A DNA stretch of 12,318 bases from assembly GCA_964370185.1 (NCBI GenBank), contig CAYJIJ010000066.1, forward strand, positions 1 to 12,318, in the 5' to 3' direction. The stretch comes from CAYJEQ01 sp964370185 (GTDB taxonomy: Bacteria; Bacillota; Clostridia; Oscillospirales; Ruminococcaceae). Shown piece after piece: positions 1 through 6,616 of this stretch (positions within the stretch are counted from its first letter, which is position 1; each line of letters begins with the position of its first letter). The position numbers and the translations under genes are program-made. The notes under the pieces are model-generated. The model was not told the origin of the DNA. It worked only from the letters and a program-made list of their open reading frames with translations, and searched no databases.

Positions 1-37
1 CCCATTGCTTTATTTCAGATTTGCGCTTATCTTTATA

Positions 38-179
38 CTACGGATTATTTATATTAGGCGAAGCCTAATATAAATTTGCCATGTGGGCAACACTTCCCAC
101 GGCAATTTAAATTTATATGTCCCTGCACCGAGGACGGGGCAGATGGACGATATAAATAATCCTACGGATTATTTATATT
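38..179. repeat. MITE-like composite palindromic element
   Basis: A 13-bp arm, GGATTATTTATAT at 42-54, is the exact reverse complement of 150-162, so the two enclose a 121-bp unit. Inside are three further hairpins: TAGGC-GAA-GCCTA (55-67, extendable to a 13-bp stem 47-59/63-75), TTGCC..GTGGG/CCCAC..GGCAA (76-105, with a two-base bulge) and GTCC-CTGC..CCG/CGG..GCAG-GGAC (119-148). TAC flanks the unit on both sides (39-41 and 163-165), as a short target duplication would. The 18-base string CTACGGATTATTTATATT occurs at 38-55 and again at 162-179, and the second copy forms its own 13-bp hairpin (150-162/166-178). There is no coding capacity. It could be a small non-autonomous mobile element or a multibranched RNA; a mobile repeat is my preference, from its architecture only. 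Confidence 0.6.
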
Positions 180-229
180 CTGTGCACTATTTTAAATAAA
201 ATCAAGACAAATTCAATTATCTATGTTAT

Positions 230-330
230 AATAAACACAATTATGCATTATAATACTTATTTACAATCTTGGTGTTTATTATATTTCATGCCCACTTTCT
301 CGCCATTCTATGGCAACCGAAAGTGATGGC
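230..330. repeat. Tandem structured repeat, copy 1 (101 bp)
   Basis: This is the first of two 101-bp direct repeats whose starts are 134 bp apart. It contains two hairpins. The first pairs AATAAACAC (230-238) with GTGTTTATT (272-280), extendable to 12 bp (227-238/272-283), around an AT-rich loop that carries TATAAT at 249-254. The second pairs CACTTTC (293-299) with GAAAGTG (319-325), and its loop holds a small GCCA/TGGC hairpin (302-305/311-314). Against copy 2 there are 12 substitutions, all outside the two main stems. No protein gene fits. Function is unknown; it could be a small RNA gene, a regulatory leader or an inserted repeat. Confidence 0.7.
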
Positions 331-332
331 TA

Positions 333-366
333 ATTCTATCATAACGCTTTGCTTTTATGATAGAAT
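333..366. repeat. Linking 12-bp hairpin between the tandem repeats
   Basis: ATTCTATCATAA (333-344) pairs perfectly with TTATGATAGAAT (355-366) around a ten-base loop (345-354). The right arm overlaps the first three bases of the left stem arm of repeat copy 2 (364-372), so the two structures cannot both form fully. No T-tract follows on either strand, so it is not a typical terminator. Confidence 0.55.
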
Positions 367-464
367 AAACACAATTATGCATTATAATAGTTTTTTACAA
401 CCTTAGTGTTTATTATATTTCATGCCCACTTTCTCACCGTTTCATTTAAGCCGAAAGTGATGGC
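364..464. repeat. Tandem structured repeat, copy 2 (101 bp)
   Basis: This is the second copy of the unit at 230-330, about 89% identical (12 differences in 101 positions, counted by eye). The stem arms AATAAACAC (364-372), GTGTTTATT (406-414), CACTTTC (427-433) and GAAAGTG (453-459) are unchanged. The inner GCCA/TGGC mini-hairpin of copy 1 is lost here through loop substitutions. TATAAT at 383-388 is retained. It lies about 110 bp before the lepB start, so it could be part of a long lepB leader, although a promoter-like site lies between them. Confidence 0.7.
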
Positions 465-489
465 AGATAATTACTTAACTCAAATTAGT

Positions 490-529
490 ATTATTCCCAG
501 ATATCTGGAATAATGCAACATAATATACT
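490..529 (+). promoter_or_regulatory. Palindrome plus weak -10 before lepB
   Basis: The stretch 490-514 is a palindrome (ATTATTC/GAATAAT arms around the self-complementary CAGATATCTG) broken only by one extra C. Ten bases further on lies TATACT (524-529), which could be a -10 box giving a leader of roughly 35 bases before lepB. No good -35 hexamer is visible at the expected spacing, and the palindrome occupies that position. This arrangement suggests an activator or repressor site, but no regulator is identified. Confidence 0.3.
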
Positions 530-570
530 GCATCCTTTTTACTTAGTTTTAATTGATTGGAGATACATCT

Positions 571-1143
571 ATGCAAGAAAATATTGAATCACATGAAATA
601 GAGCAGCCCAAAGTGCCCCAAAAAAATAAATTTAAAGCTTTTTTAAAAGAATTTCTAATACCACTCGTAATTGAGCTTTTAGTGGTACTTCTTTTAATCA
701 AATATGTCTTTTTCTTGGCAAATGTTCCCACCGGCTCCATGCTTCCCACCATCGCCGAGGAGAGCTGGATTTTTTCCACCCATATTCACAACCCTGCCGA
801 GCGAATTGATCGTGGTGATATTATTGTCTTCAACGGCGTTGATGATGCAAAAGTACTGATTAAGCGTTGTGTTGGTCTGCCTGGGGAAACTATCAAAATT
901 GACATGGACGGAAATGTCTATGTAAACGGCGCTCTTTTAGACGAGCCCTATGTGAGATACCCCGAGGGCGGTAGGGAGCAGGAATTTGTTGTCCCAGCGG
1001 ACTCCTATCTCTTCTTTGGAGACAATCGTGCAGGCTCCGCCGATGCAAGAATTTGGACAAATCCATATATTCCGGCTGAGAATATCATTGGCGAGGCGCA
1101 TTTTACACTCTACCCATTCTCAAACTTTGGGTTTTTGGAATAA
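571..1143 (+). CDS. lepB: Signal peptidase I
   Basis: This is a membrane-anchored serine protease that removes signal peptides from exported proteins at the outer face of the cytoplasmic membrane. The 190-residue product has a charged cytoplasmic N-terminus, one hydrophobic anchor (about residues 28-51), the catalytic serine in VPTGSM (Ser56), the general-base lysine in LIKRCVGLPGE (Lys98) and the GDNR box (150-153) followed by SADAR. One anchor and a short length fit the Gram-positive type. I chose the ATG at 571 because GGAGA (559-563) lies about seven bases upstream; an in-frame TTG at 553 would add six residues and has no good binding site. The stop overlaps the hemW start (TAATG), implying co-translation. 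Cys100 follows the catalytic lysine by two positions, where many homologues have Val or Ile. Confidence 0.95.
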   Translation: MQENIESHEIEQPKVPQKNKFKAFLKEFLIPLVIELLVVLLLIKYVFFLANVPTGSMLPTIAEESWIFSTHIHNPAERIDRGDIIVFNGVDDAKVLIKRCVGLPGETIKIDMDGNVYVNGALLDEPYVRYPEGGREQEFVVPADSYLFFGDNRAGSADARIWTNPYIPAENIIGEAHFTLYPFSNFGFLE

Positions 1144-2240
1144 TGAGGGGCGGTATTTACATTCACATACCTTTCTGTGTTAGCAAATGCGGGTATTGTG
1201 ATTTCTACTCTATTATACCAAAAGGAAATATTTTAGACGATTATACTAAAAGTTTAGTTTATCACATTCAAAATAGTCCTTATAAGCTTTCGGCGGACAC
1301 CATATATTTTGGCGGTGGCACCCCAACTTTACTCGGTGCGGACAATTTAAATAAAATTCTCACCGTGGTAAACGAGGTTTTCTCCCCGAATAATCCTGAA
1401 GTCACAATAGAGGCAAACCCCTCGACAGTGACTTCAAAACTCTTAAAAGACCTTTTTAAAATGGGCTTTAATCGGCTTTCCTACGGGGTGCAATCAATGG
1501 ACGAGGACGAGCTAAAACTCCTTGGCAGAGCACATGGAGTAGCAGAAATCCATTCCGCTTTTGACATGGCGAGAAATGCAGGCTTTAAAAATATCTCCGC
1601 AGATGTTATGCTTGCACTGCCAGAGCAAAAGGAGTCCACCCTCAGAAATAGCCTTGAGCAGATTATTTCGCTATCCCCAGAGCATATTTCCTCATACATT
1701 CTAAAAATTGAGCAGGGCACACCGTTTAGTAAGCGCTATTCGCCCGAGGACTTTTCCGAAGATGAGTCCGCCTCATTATACAATCTCTGCTGTGATACAT
1801 TTAGCAGTGCTGGCTATCACAGATATGAGGTTTCAAATTTTTCTAAGCCAAATTTTGAGAGCAAGCACAATATGAGTTACTGGAAGCTCACCCCCTATCT
1901 CGGCTTTGGGTGCTCTGCACATTCATATTTTGATGGCAAAAGATTTTATACTGTAAGTGATATCAACGCTTTTGTTTACAATGAGGATATCGTTCCGCTT
2001 TACATTCAGGATGGCGAAGGGGGCACTTTCGATGAGTATGTAATGCTTGGACTGCGCCTTGCAAAGGGAATTGATACGCAGTTTTTAAAGAAAGCTTTCC
2101 CCAGCCAAAGTGCAAAATTAATACAGAAAGCATACCCACTTATAGAGAAAAATATGCTTATTTATAGTGATAACTTCCTTAAAATCGCACCCGAGCATTT
2201 TCTTATTTCCAATGCGATTATTTTTAGTCTGTTAGATTAG
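1143..2240 (+). CDS. hemW: Radical SAM heme chaperone HemW
   Basis: HemW-type proteins bind heme and S-adenosylmethionine and are thought to deliver heme to respiratory proteins. They resemble the oxygen-independent coproporphyrinogen oxidase HemN but lack that activity. The 365-residue product has the radical-SAM cluster motif CX3CX2C (Cys12, Cys16, Cys19) followed by Asp-Phe, with no fourth cysteine, which separates HemW from HemN. GGGTP (57-61) is the SAM-binding loop. HNMSYW (242-247) matches the HNxxYW signature of HemW. The C-terminal third matches the HemN_C type. The start shares one base with the lepB stop, and no strong binding site precedes it, so translation is probably coupled. 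No heme biosynthesis gene lies nearby. No terminator is visible after the stop. Confidence 0.92.
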   Translation: MRGGIYIHIPFCVSKCGYCDFYSIIPKGNILDDYTKSLVYHIQNSPYKLSADTIYFGGGTPTLLGADNLNKILTVVNEVFSPNNPEVTIEANPSTVTSKLLKDLFKMGFNRLSYGVQSMDEDELKLLGRAHGVAEIHSAFDMARNAGFKNISADVMLALPEQKESTLRNSLEQIISLSPEHISSYILKIEQGTPFSKRYSPEDFSEDESASLYNLCCDTFSSAGYHRYEVSNFSKPNFESKHNMSYWKLTPYLGFGCSAHSYFDGKRFYTVSDINAFVYNEDIVPLYIQDGEGGTFDEYVMLGLRLAKGIDTQFLKKAFPSQSAKLIQKAYPLIEKNMLIYSDNFLKIAPEHFLISNAIIFSLLD

Positions 2241-2253
2241 CCTTATTCTGCAC

Positions 2254-2322
2254 ATAATATCAGTGAATTTGCGTTTTAAGAGTATTGCAAATTTTCATTA
2301 AAAACAAAGGACTTGATATTAT
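2254..2322 (+). promoter_or_regulatory. Nested inverted repeat in the leader of the FAD/Rieske gene
   Basis: ATAATATCA (2254-2262) is the exact reverse complement of TGATATTAT (2314-2322), whose last two bases are the first two of the ATG at 2321. Nested inside, AATTTGC (2266-2272) pairs with GCAAATT (2287-2293). The likely ribosome binding site (AAAGGA, 2306-2311) lies between the inner hairpin and the outer right arm. If formed in RNA, the outer stem would cover the start codon. It could equally be a DNA operator. No known riboswitch was recognised. Confidence 0.4.
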
Positions 2323-3787
2323 GCAGAAAAAATCACTATGGCAAGAGGATGTAGTGCTAAAATCCCACCCACAGCTTGTGGGGGATATGTCTGCCGAAAT
2401 AGTTATTATTGGCGGTGGAATGGCAGGAGTACTAACCGCATATATGCTAAAACAGGCGGGTAAAGATCCGATAATAATCGAAGCAAAGAGAATAGGAAGC
2501 GGCTCCACTGGGCGCACAACGGCGAAGTTAACCGTACAGCATAGATTAGTTTACAGTGAACTTGCAGAGAAATTCTCAAAAGAAGTTGCCGCCGACTATG
2601 CCACCGCACAGCTTGAAGCGCTATCCGAATACAAGCATCTGATAAAAGAGCGTGGTATCGACTGCGATTATAAAGAGTGCACCGCATATGTCTATGCTAC
2701 CACGAGCAAATACGGCGCAAAGCTAAAAAAAGAATGTGACATAGCAAACAGCCTTGGCATAAACGCCGATTTAGTAAATGAAATAAAGCTCCCATTAAAA
2801 GTGCATTCGGCAGTTAGGTTTTTTGGGCAGGGGAGATTTAATCCTCTAAAATTCCTTGCGAATATTTCCGAGGGGCTGCGAATTTTTGAGAATACAAAGG
2901 CTTTAGAAATAAAAGATAAAACTATAATAACTGAGCATGGCAGTATAACGGCGGAGAAAATTATTTTCACTTCACGCTATCCCTTTGTGAACATCCCCGG
3001 GTTTTATTTTGCAAGGATGCATCAAGAGCGTGCTTATTTAATAGCCTTTAAAGATGCCGAGTACCTTAGCGATATCTATATTGATGCCGACCCCGATGGC
3101 AACACTTTCCGAAACTATGGGGAATATACAATAATCGGTGGTGAGAGCCACCGCACGGGCAAAAACGATAAATTCGAGCGGTACAATAATATCCTTTCCT
3201 TAGCCTCAGAGCTCTATCCAAACTGCAAGCCGGTTTATGCTTGGTCTGCTCAGGACTGCATCACCCCTGACAACATCCCCTATATAGGCAATTTCTCCGA
3301 GGATGGTAACGGCATATATGTGGCAACTGGGTTTAATAAATGGGGGATGAGCAATTCCATGGTCGCCGCCAAAATAATAAGCGGTGTGGTTTTGGGCAAT
3401 ACTCCGCACTATGCTAAAACTTTCTCACCAAGTAGATTTCACATAACCGATGAAATTGCCGAAATAGCTAAAAATGCCACTCTGGCAACTTCGGGTATAA
3501 TTGGCGAGCTGATTGGCGTCCCTGCGATTGATGTTGCTGATTTGCCGCTTGGGCATGGGGGGATTGTAGTGGCGGAGAATAGAAAAGTGGGCGTGTATAA
3601 GGATAAAGATGGGATGGTATATGCTGTGGATGCAAGGTGCCCCCATTTGGGATGCCAGCTTGCTTGGAACCCCGATGAAAAAAGCTGGGACTGCCCCTGC
3701 CATGGGTCGAGGTATGATTTTAGCGGAAATCTTCTTGACGGCCCCTCCACACAAGCCGCTTTAGCTCGATATGACATTGTTAACTAA
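2321..3787 (+). CDS. FAD-dependent oxidoreductase with C-terminal Rieske [2Fe-2S] domain
   Basis: This 488-residue product joins a D-amino-acid-oxidase-type FAD domain to a Rieske domain, the layout of Bacillus YhfW; its substrate is not known. The N-terminus has the dinucleotide fold GGGMAG (31-36) with the ribose-binding acid near Glu54. A second FAD contact region, PYIG..YVATGFNKWGM, spans about 320-343. The Rieske domain (about 410-488) carries ligands Cys440 and His442 (CPHLGC) and Cys458 and His461 (CPCHGS), plus Cys445 and Cys460, which in bc-type Rieske proteins form a disulfide. No signal peptide or membrane segment is seen, so it is probably cytoplasmic. ATG 2321 was chosen because AAAGGA lies nine bases upstream; an in-frame TTG at 2285 lacks one. 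Electrons probably pass between the cluster and FAD. Confidence 0.9.
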   Translation: MQKKSLWQEDVVLKSHPQLVGDMSAEIVIIGGGMAGVLTAYMLKQAGKDPIIIEAKRIGSGSTGRTTAKLTVQHRLVYSELAEKFSKEVAADYATAQLEALSEYKHLIKERGIDCDYKECTAYVYATTSKYGAKLKKECDIANSLGINADLVNEIKLPLKVHSAVRFFGQGRFNPLKFLANISEGLRIFENTKALEIKDKTIITEHGSITAEKIIFTSRYPFVNIPGFYFARMHQERAYLIAFKDAEYLSDIYIDADPDGNTFRNYGEYTIIGGESHRTGKNDKFERYNNILSLASELYPNCKPVYAWSAQDCITPDNIPYIGNFSEDGNGIYVATGFNKWGMSNSMVAAKIISGVVLGNTPHYAKTFSPSRFHITDEIAEIAKNATLATSGIIGELIGVPAIDVADLPLGHGGIVVAENRKVGVYKDKDGMVYAVDARCPHLGCQLAWNPDEKSWDCPCHGSRYDFSGNLLDGPSTQAALARYDIVN

Positions 3788-3964
3788 TTACGCTTTTAAA
3801 GTTGACTTTTGTAGCGATTTAGCTAATTGTAAGCTTTACAGCCCAAATCCAAGTATTGTGTAGGCATAAAAAATACAAAACCTGCTTTTTTACCGAGAAA
3901 GCAAAAGATAAGTACTAATTTAAATTTGCTCTAAAAAATACTACAAAAACTGGGGGAATGAAAA

Positions 3965-5347
3965 TTGCATAGCAAGCTTCCAAGGATTATGATTGCAGGC
4001 ACTGGTAGCGGATGTGGCAAAACAACGATTACCTGTGCAGTGTTAAGCCTTTTGAAAAGAAAAAAATTAGAGGTAGCCGCTTTTAAATGCGGCCCCGATT
4101 ACATAGACCCAATGTTCCACTCAAAGGTGATAGGTGCAAAAAGCAGAAATCTCGATATATTTCTCTGCGGTGAAGATATGGTCAAGCAGCTTTTTTACAA
4201 AACCGCTTCATCGTCCGATATTTCGGTAATGGAAGGTGTTATGGGCATCTATGACGGCCTCGGGGGCAATACCTCCACCGCCTCGGCAAACCACCTTGCA
4301 ATGCTCACGAGTACCCCCGAAATACTTGTGGTAAACGCTAAGGGGCTGAGTTTGTCACTCGTGGCTCTTATCTCTGGATATCTTAGTTTTGAGCAAAACA
4401 ATATAAAGGGTGTAATTTTAAACCAAACCTCTAAGGGGATGTATCCTTTTTATAAAGATATGATCGAAAAGCATCTAAAGGGAATTAAGGTTTATGGCTA
4501 TCTGCCACCGATTAAAGAGGCGGAAATAGGGAGCAGGCATTTAGGACTGCTCACCCCCTCGGATATTTTAGATTTAAATACAAAGCTTGATAAAATAGCC
4601 GATATAGCAAGTGAAACCCTTGATATCGAGGGAATTATTGCACTTGCAGAAGCCTATCAGGAGTATTCCTGTGATATAGTCAATCATAATTTAAATAAGG
4701 TTAACATTCCTATAAAGATTGCTGTGGCAAGGGATAATGCCTTTTGCTTCTACTATGAGGATGCACTCACACTATTGAAAGAGCTTGGAGCGGAGCTTGT
4801 CTATTTTTCTCCACTTGAAGACTCCGCACTTCCCGAGGGAATTTCTGCACTTTATTTAGGCGGTGGCTATCCCGAGGAATATTTGCCCCAGTTAAGCCAA
4901 AACAAAGCATTGTTAACTCAAATTAAGCATTTAATTGACAACAAATTACCCACCTTTGCAGAATGCGGTGGATTTATCTATCTAAATGAGTATTTCATCA
5001 CAGCTGAGGGTGTGAAATATCCGCTTGTGGGCGCTATTTCCGCCGATTCTGCACTCACCGATAAGCTCGTAAGATTTGGGTATAAAACACTCACTGCAAA
5101 CTCCGATAGCATCCTTATGAAAAAAGGCGAGAAGATAAATTGCCACGAATTCCATTATTCCGACAGCACCGACTACGGCAGCGACATCACCGCCACTAAG
5201 GGCAGCCGCTCCCACCAGTGCATACATGCAAGGGATAATCTCTTTGTTGGCTATCCACATATACATCTTTGTGGCAATATAAAGCTTGCCGAGAATTTTA
5301 TCAATGCCGCCTTAAATTATTCTCTGCAAGAAAAAGGCGGTATATAG
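3965..5347 (+). CDS. cbiA: Cobyrinate a,c-diamide synthase
   Basis: CbiA amidates the a and c side chains of cobyrinate, using ATP and glutamine, in cobalamin biosynthesis. The 460-residue product has an ATP-binding loop GTGSGCGKTT (12-21), the conserved KCGPDYIDPMFH (41-52), a dethiobiotin-synthetase-like N-terminal domain and a class I glutamine amidotransferase domain from about 250. The nucleophile is Cys334 in FAECGGFIYL; HEFHYSD (394-400) and GYPHIH (429-434), with a likely catalytic histidine, follow. The start is TTG at 3965, seven bases after GGGGGA (3952-3957). An ATG at 3958 sits closer to that site but opens only a four-codon frame ending at 3972. No other cobalamin gene and no B12 riboswitch consensus are visible. 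The archaeal homologue CfbB acts on Ni-sirohydrochlorin, but a bacterial context favours CbiA. Confidence 0.9.
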   Translation: MHSKLPRIMIAGTGSGCGKTTITCAVLSLLKRKKLEVAAFKCGPDYIDPMFHSKVIGAKSRNLDIFLCGEDMVKQLFYKTASSSDISVMEGVMGIYDGLGGNTSTASANHLAMLTSTPEILVVNAKGLSLSLVALISGYLSFEQNNIKGVILNQTSKGMYPFYKDMIEKHLKGIKVYGYLPPIKEAEIGSRHLGLLTPSDILDLNTKLDKIADIASETLDIEGIIALAEAYQEYSCDIVNHNLNKVNIPIKIAVARDNAFCFYYEDALTLLKELGAELVYFSPLEDSALPEGISALYLGGGYPEEYLPQLSQNKALLTQIKHLIDNKLPTFAECGGFIYLNEYFITAEGVKYPLVGAISADSALTDKLVRFGYKTLTANSDSILMKKGEKINCHEFHYSDSTDYGSDITATKGSRSHQCIHARDNLFVGYPHIHLCGNIKLAENFINAALNYSLQEKGGI

Positions 5348-5557
5348 TTTTACTTATAATATATACTTGCGATTTTATTTTAGTAGTAAATGCAAACATC
5401 TCACCAAAAGCCTTTCTATAAGCCATTTGCCAAAAGTGGAGCGTATTGATTAAAAATAATTGCTTATTTTCGAAAACGCTTTTGCTCAGTTCCACTGAGT
5501 CCACTCCTGCTTAATTACTAAGTAATCAAAATTCACAACCTATTCTTATCCGCATTT

Positions 5558-5610
5558 AAAAATATAGATGTTAACTTTTTCTTTAAATAAAGTTAACATC
5601 TATATTTTTT
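5558..5610. terminator. Bidirectional terminator between cbiA and the LysR gene
   Basis: A perfect 21-bp inverted repeat (5558-5578 with 5589-5609) encloses a ten-base loop (5579-5588). The plus strand runs into six T residues (5605-5610), and the minus strand reads a corresponding T-rich end. It sits between two convergent genes, so it can stop both transcripts. The preceding stretch 5348-5557 has no gene or strong structure that I can see. Confidence 0.85.
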
Positions 5611-5644
5611 TACTATTAAAGCTTATAGAAAGCTACATATGTAG

Positions 5645-6502
5645 CTATCTTGCATCTTCACTCAGTAAAGTTATTATTTTTTCCGCCTTACTTTCATTTA
5701 TAAATACATAGCTCAGTTCATGCATTATTTTTCCCTCCCTAATTCTAAAGCTTGCGATATCGGGGTTGCTTTTGGGGATAATATCATATACAAATGAAAT
5801 TGCGTAATTATTTTTCACTGCGTCCTCTATCAGCTTATTACTGCTTATCACAGACTTATTTTTAAAAGCCTCAGCTGTATAGCCTTTCTCCTTTAAGAAG
5901 TTTTCGAATACCGCCCTTGTCCCAGATCCGTTTTCTCGCAAAACCACCTTTTCTTCAAATACTTCCTCTATCAAAACCTCCCTAAAGGCGAATGGGTGAT
6001 TTTTAGCGCAAATTCCTACTATCTCTTCGTCGGAGATTTTTTTGTGCTTGTGCTTTTCTTTTTCGAGATATCCTTCAAGCATTAATATGTCGAGCTTGAA
6101 GTGATTTAGGCCGTCGAGTAGATTTTCGGTGTTGTCTATGACTAAGTTCACCTCAAACTCTTCCCTTGATAGAAGTGAATGCACTGCTCTGCTAAGCATG
6201 TATTCTCCAATGGTTTTTGTAGCACCTATATTTATCCGTGTTTTCTCCTTGTGCGAAAGCTCCTCCACCGCTGAAAAGCTCAATGATATTATCTCTCTCG
6301 CATATTTTTCAAGCTCGGCTCCTTTTTTAGTTTTTACTAATTTTTTATTTGAATAGTTAAAAAGCTTTGCATTATACAAATTTTCCAAATACTTTATATG
6401 CTGTGTGACTGCTGGCTGTGTCATGTTTAAATTTTCGGCAGTCCTGTGATAGTTCATTGATGTGCAGAGTTCCAAAAATGTGTAAATTCTATTGTCTATC
6501 AT
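5645..6502 (-). CDS. LysR-family transcriptional regulator
   Basis: This 285-residue protein has the N-terminal winged helix-turn-helix of LysR proteins (about residues 1-60; NYHRTAENLNMTQPAVTQHI at 17-36) and a periplasmic-binding-protein-like effector domain (about 88-285). ENGSGTR (190-196) is typical of the CysL/CbbR/YeiE branch. It is divergent from the YeiH-type membrane protein gene, with a 114-bp shared upstream region, the usual layout for a LysR protein that controls its neighbour and itself. The effector is unknown; a sulfur compound is a guess from the neighbour. The ATG at 6502 keeps the full helix-turn-helix; the ribosome binding site is weak. Confidence 0.92.
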   Translation of the reverse strand: MIDNRIYTFLELCTSMNYHRTAENLNMTQPAVTQHIKYLENLYNAKLFNYSNKKLVKTKKGAELEKYAREIISLSFSAVEELSHKEKTRINIGATKTIGEYMLSRAVHSLLSREEFEVNLVIDNTENLLDGLNHFKLDILMLEGYLEKEKHKHKKISDEEIVGICAKNHPFAFREVLIEEVFEEKVVLRENGSGTRAVFENFLKEKGYTAEAFKNKSVISSNKLIEDAVKNNYAISFVYDIIPKSNPDIASFRIREGKIMHELSYVFINESKAEKIITLLSEDAR

Positions 6503-6531
6503 AAATGCACCAACTTTAATAAATATTTTTT

Positions 6532-6583
6532 ATCATCAAATAAGAAATGATTATTTTATTTTATCATTAAAAGCTGATATAAT
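6532..6583 (+). promoter_or_regulatory. LysR/yeiH divergent control region
   Basis: ATCAT (6532-6536), ATGAT (6547-6551) and ATCAT (6563-6567) alternate in orientation with spacers of 10 and 11 bases, so adjacent boxes form two overlapping dyads of LysR-site size. TATAAT at 6578-6583 is a perfect -10 hexamer for yeiH, 33 bases before its start; the -35 position (about 6555-6560, TTTATT) is poor and lies inside the boxes. This fits a promoter needing an activator. That the adjacent LysR protein binds here is inferred. Confidence 0.5.
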
Positions 6584-6616
6584 CAAGATATAAACAGTGG
6601 AAATGAGGAGAATTAC

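Noticed and set aside
230..464. CRISPR-like array
   Set aside because: There are only two repeats of 101 bp with internal hairpins and a 33-bp linker, which do not fit CRISPR repeat or spacer sizes.
553..570. Upstream TTG start for lepB
   Set aside because: The GGAGA ribosome binding site lies inside this extension and is correctly placed for the ATG at 571.
2285..2320. Upstream TTG start for the FAD/Rieske gene
   Set aside because: No ribosome binding site precedes it, while AAAGGA is well placed for the ATG at 2321, and homologues begin close to the FAD-binding fold.
3788..3964. Cobalamin riboswitch before cbiA
   Set aside because: The B12-box consensus and associated stems are not visible. 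A TTGACT at 3802-3807 has no convincing -10 partner.
5301..5504. Short minus-strand frame of 67 codons after cbiA
   Set aside because: It overlaps the cbiA end, has no ribosome binding site and no recognisable protein features.
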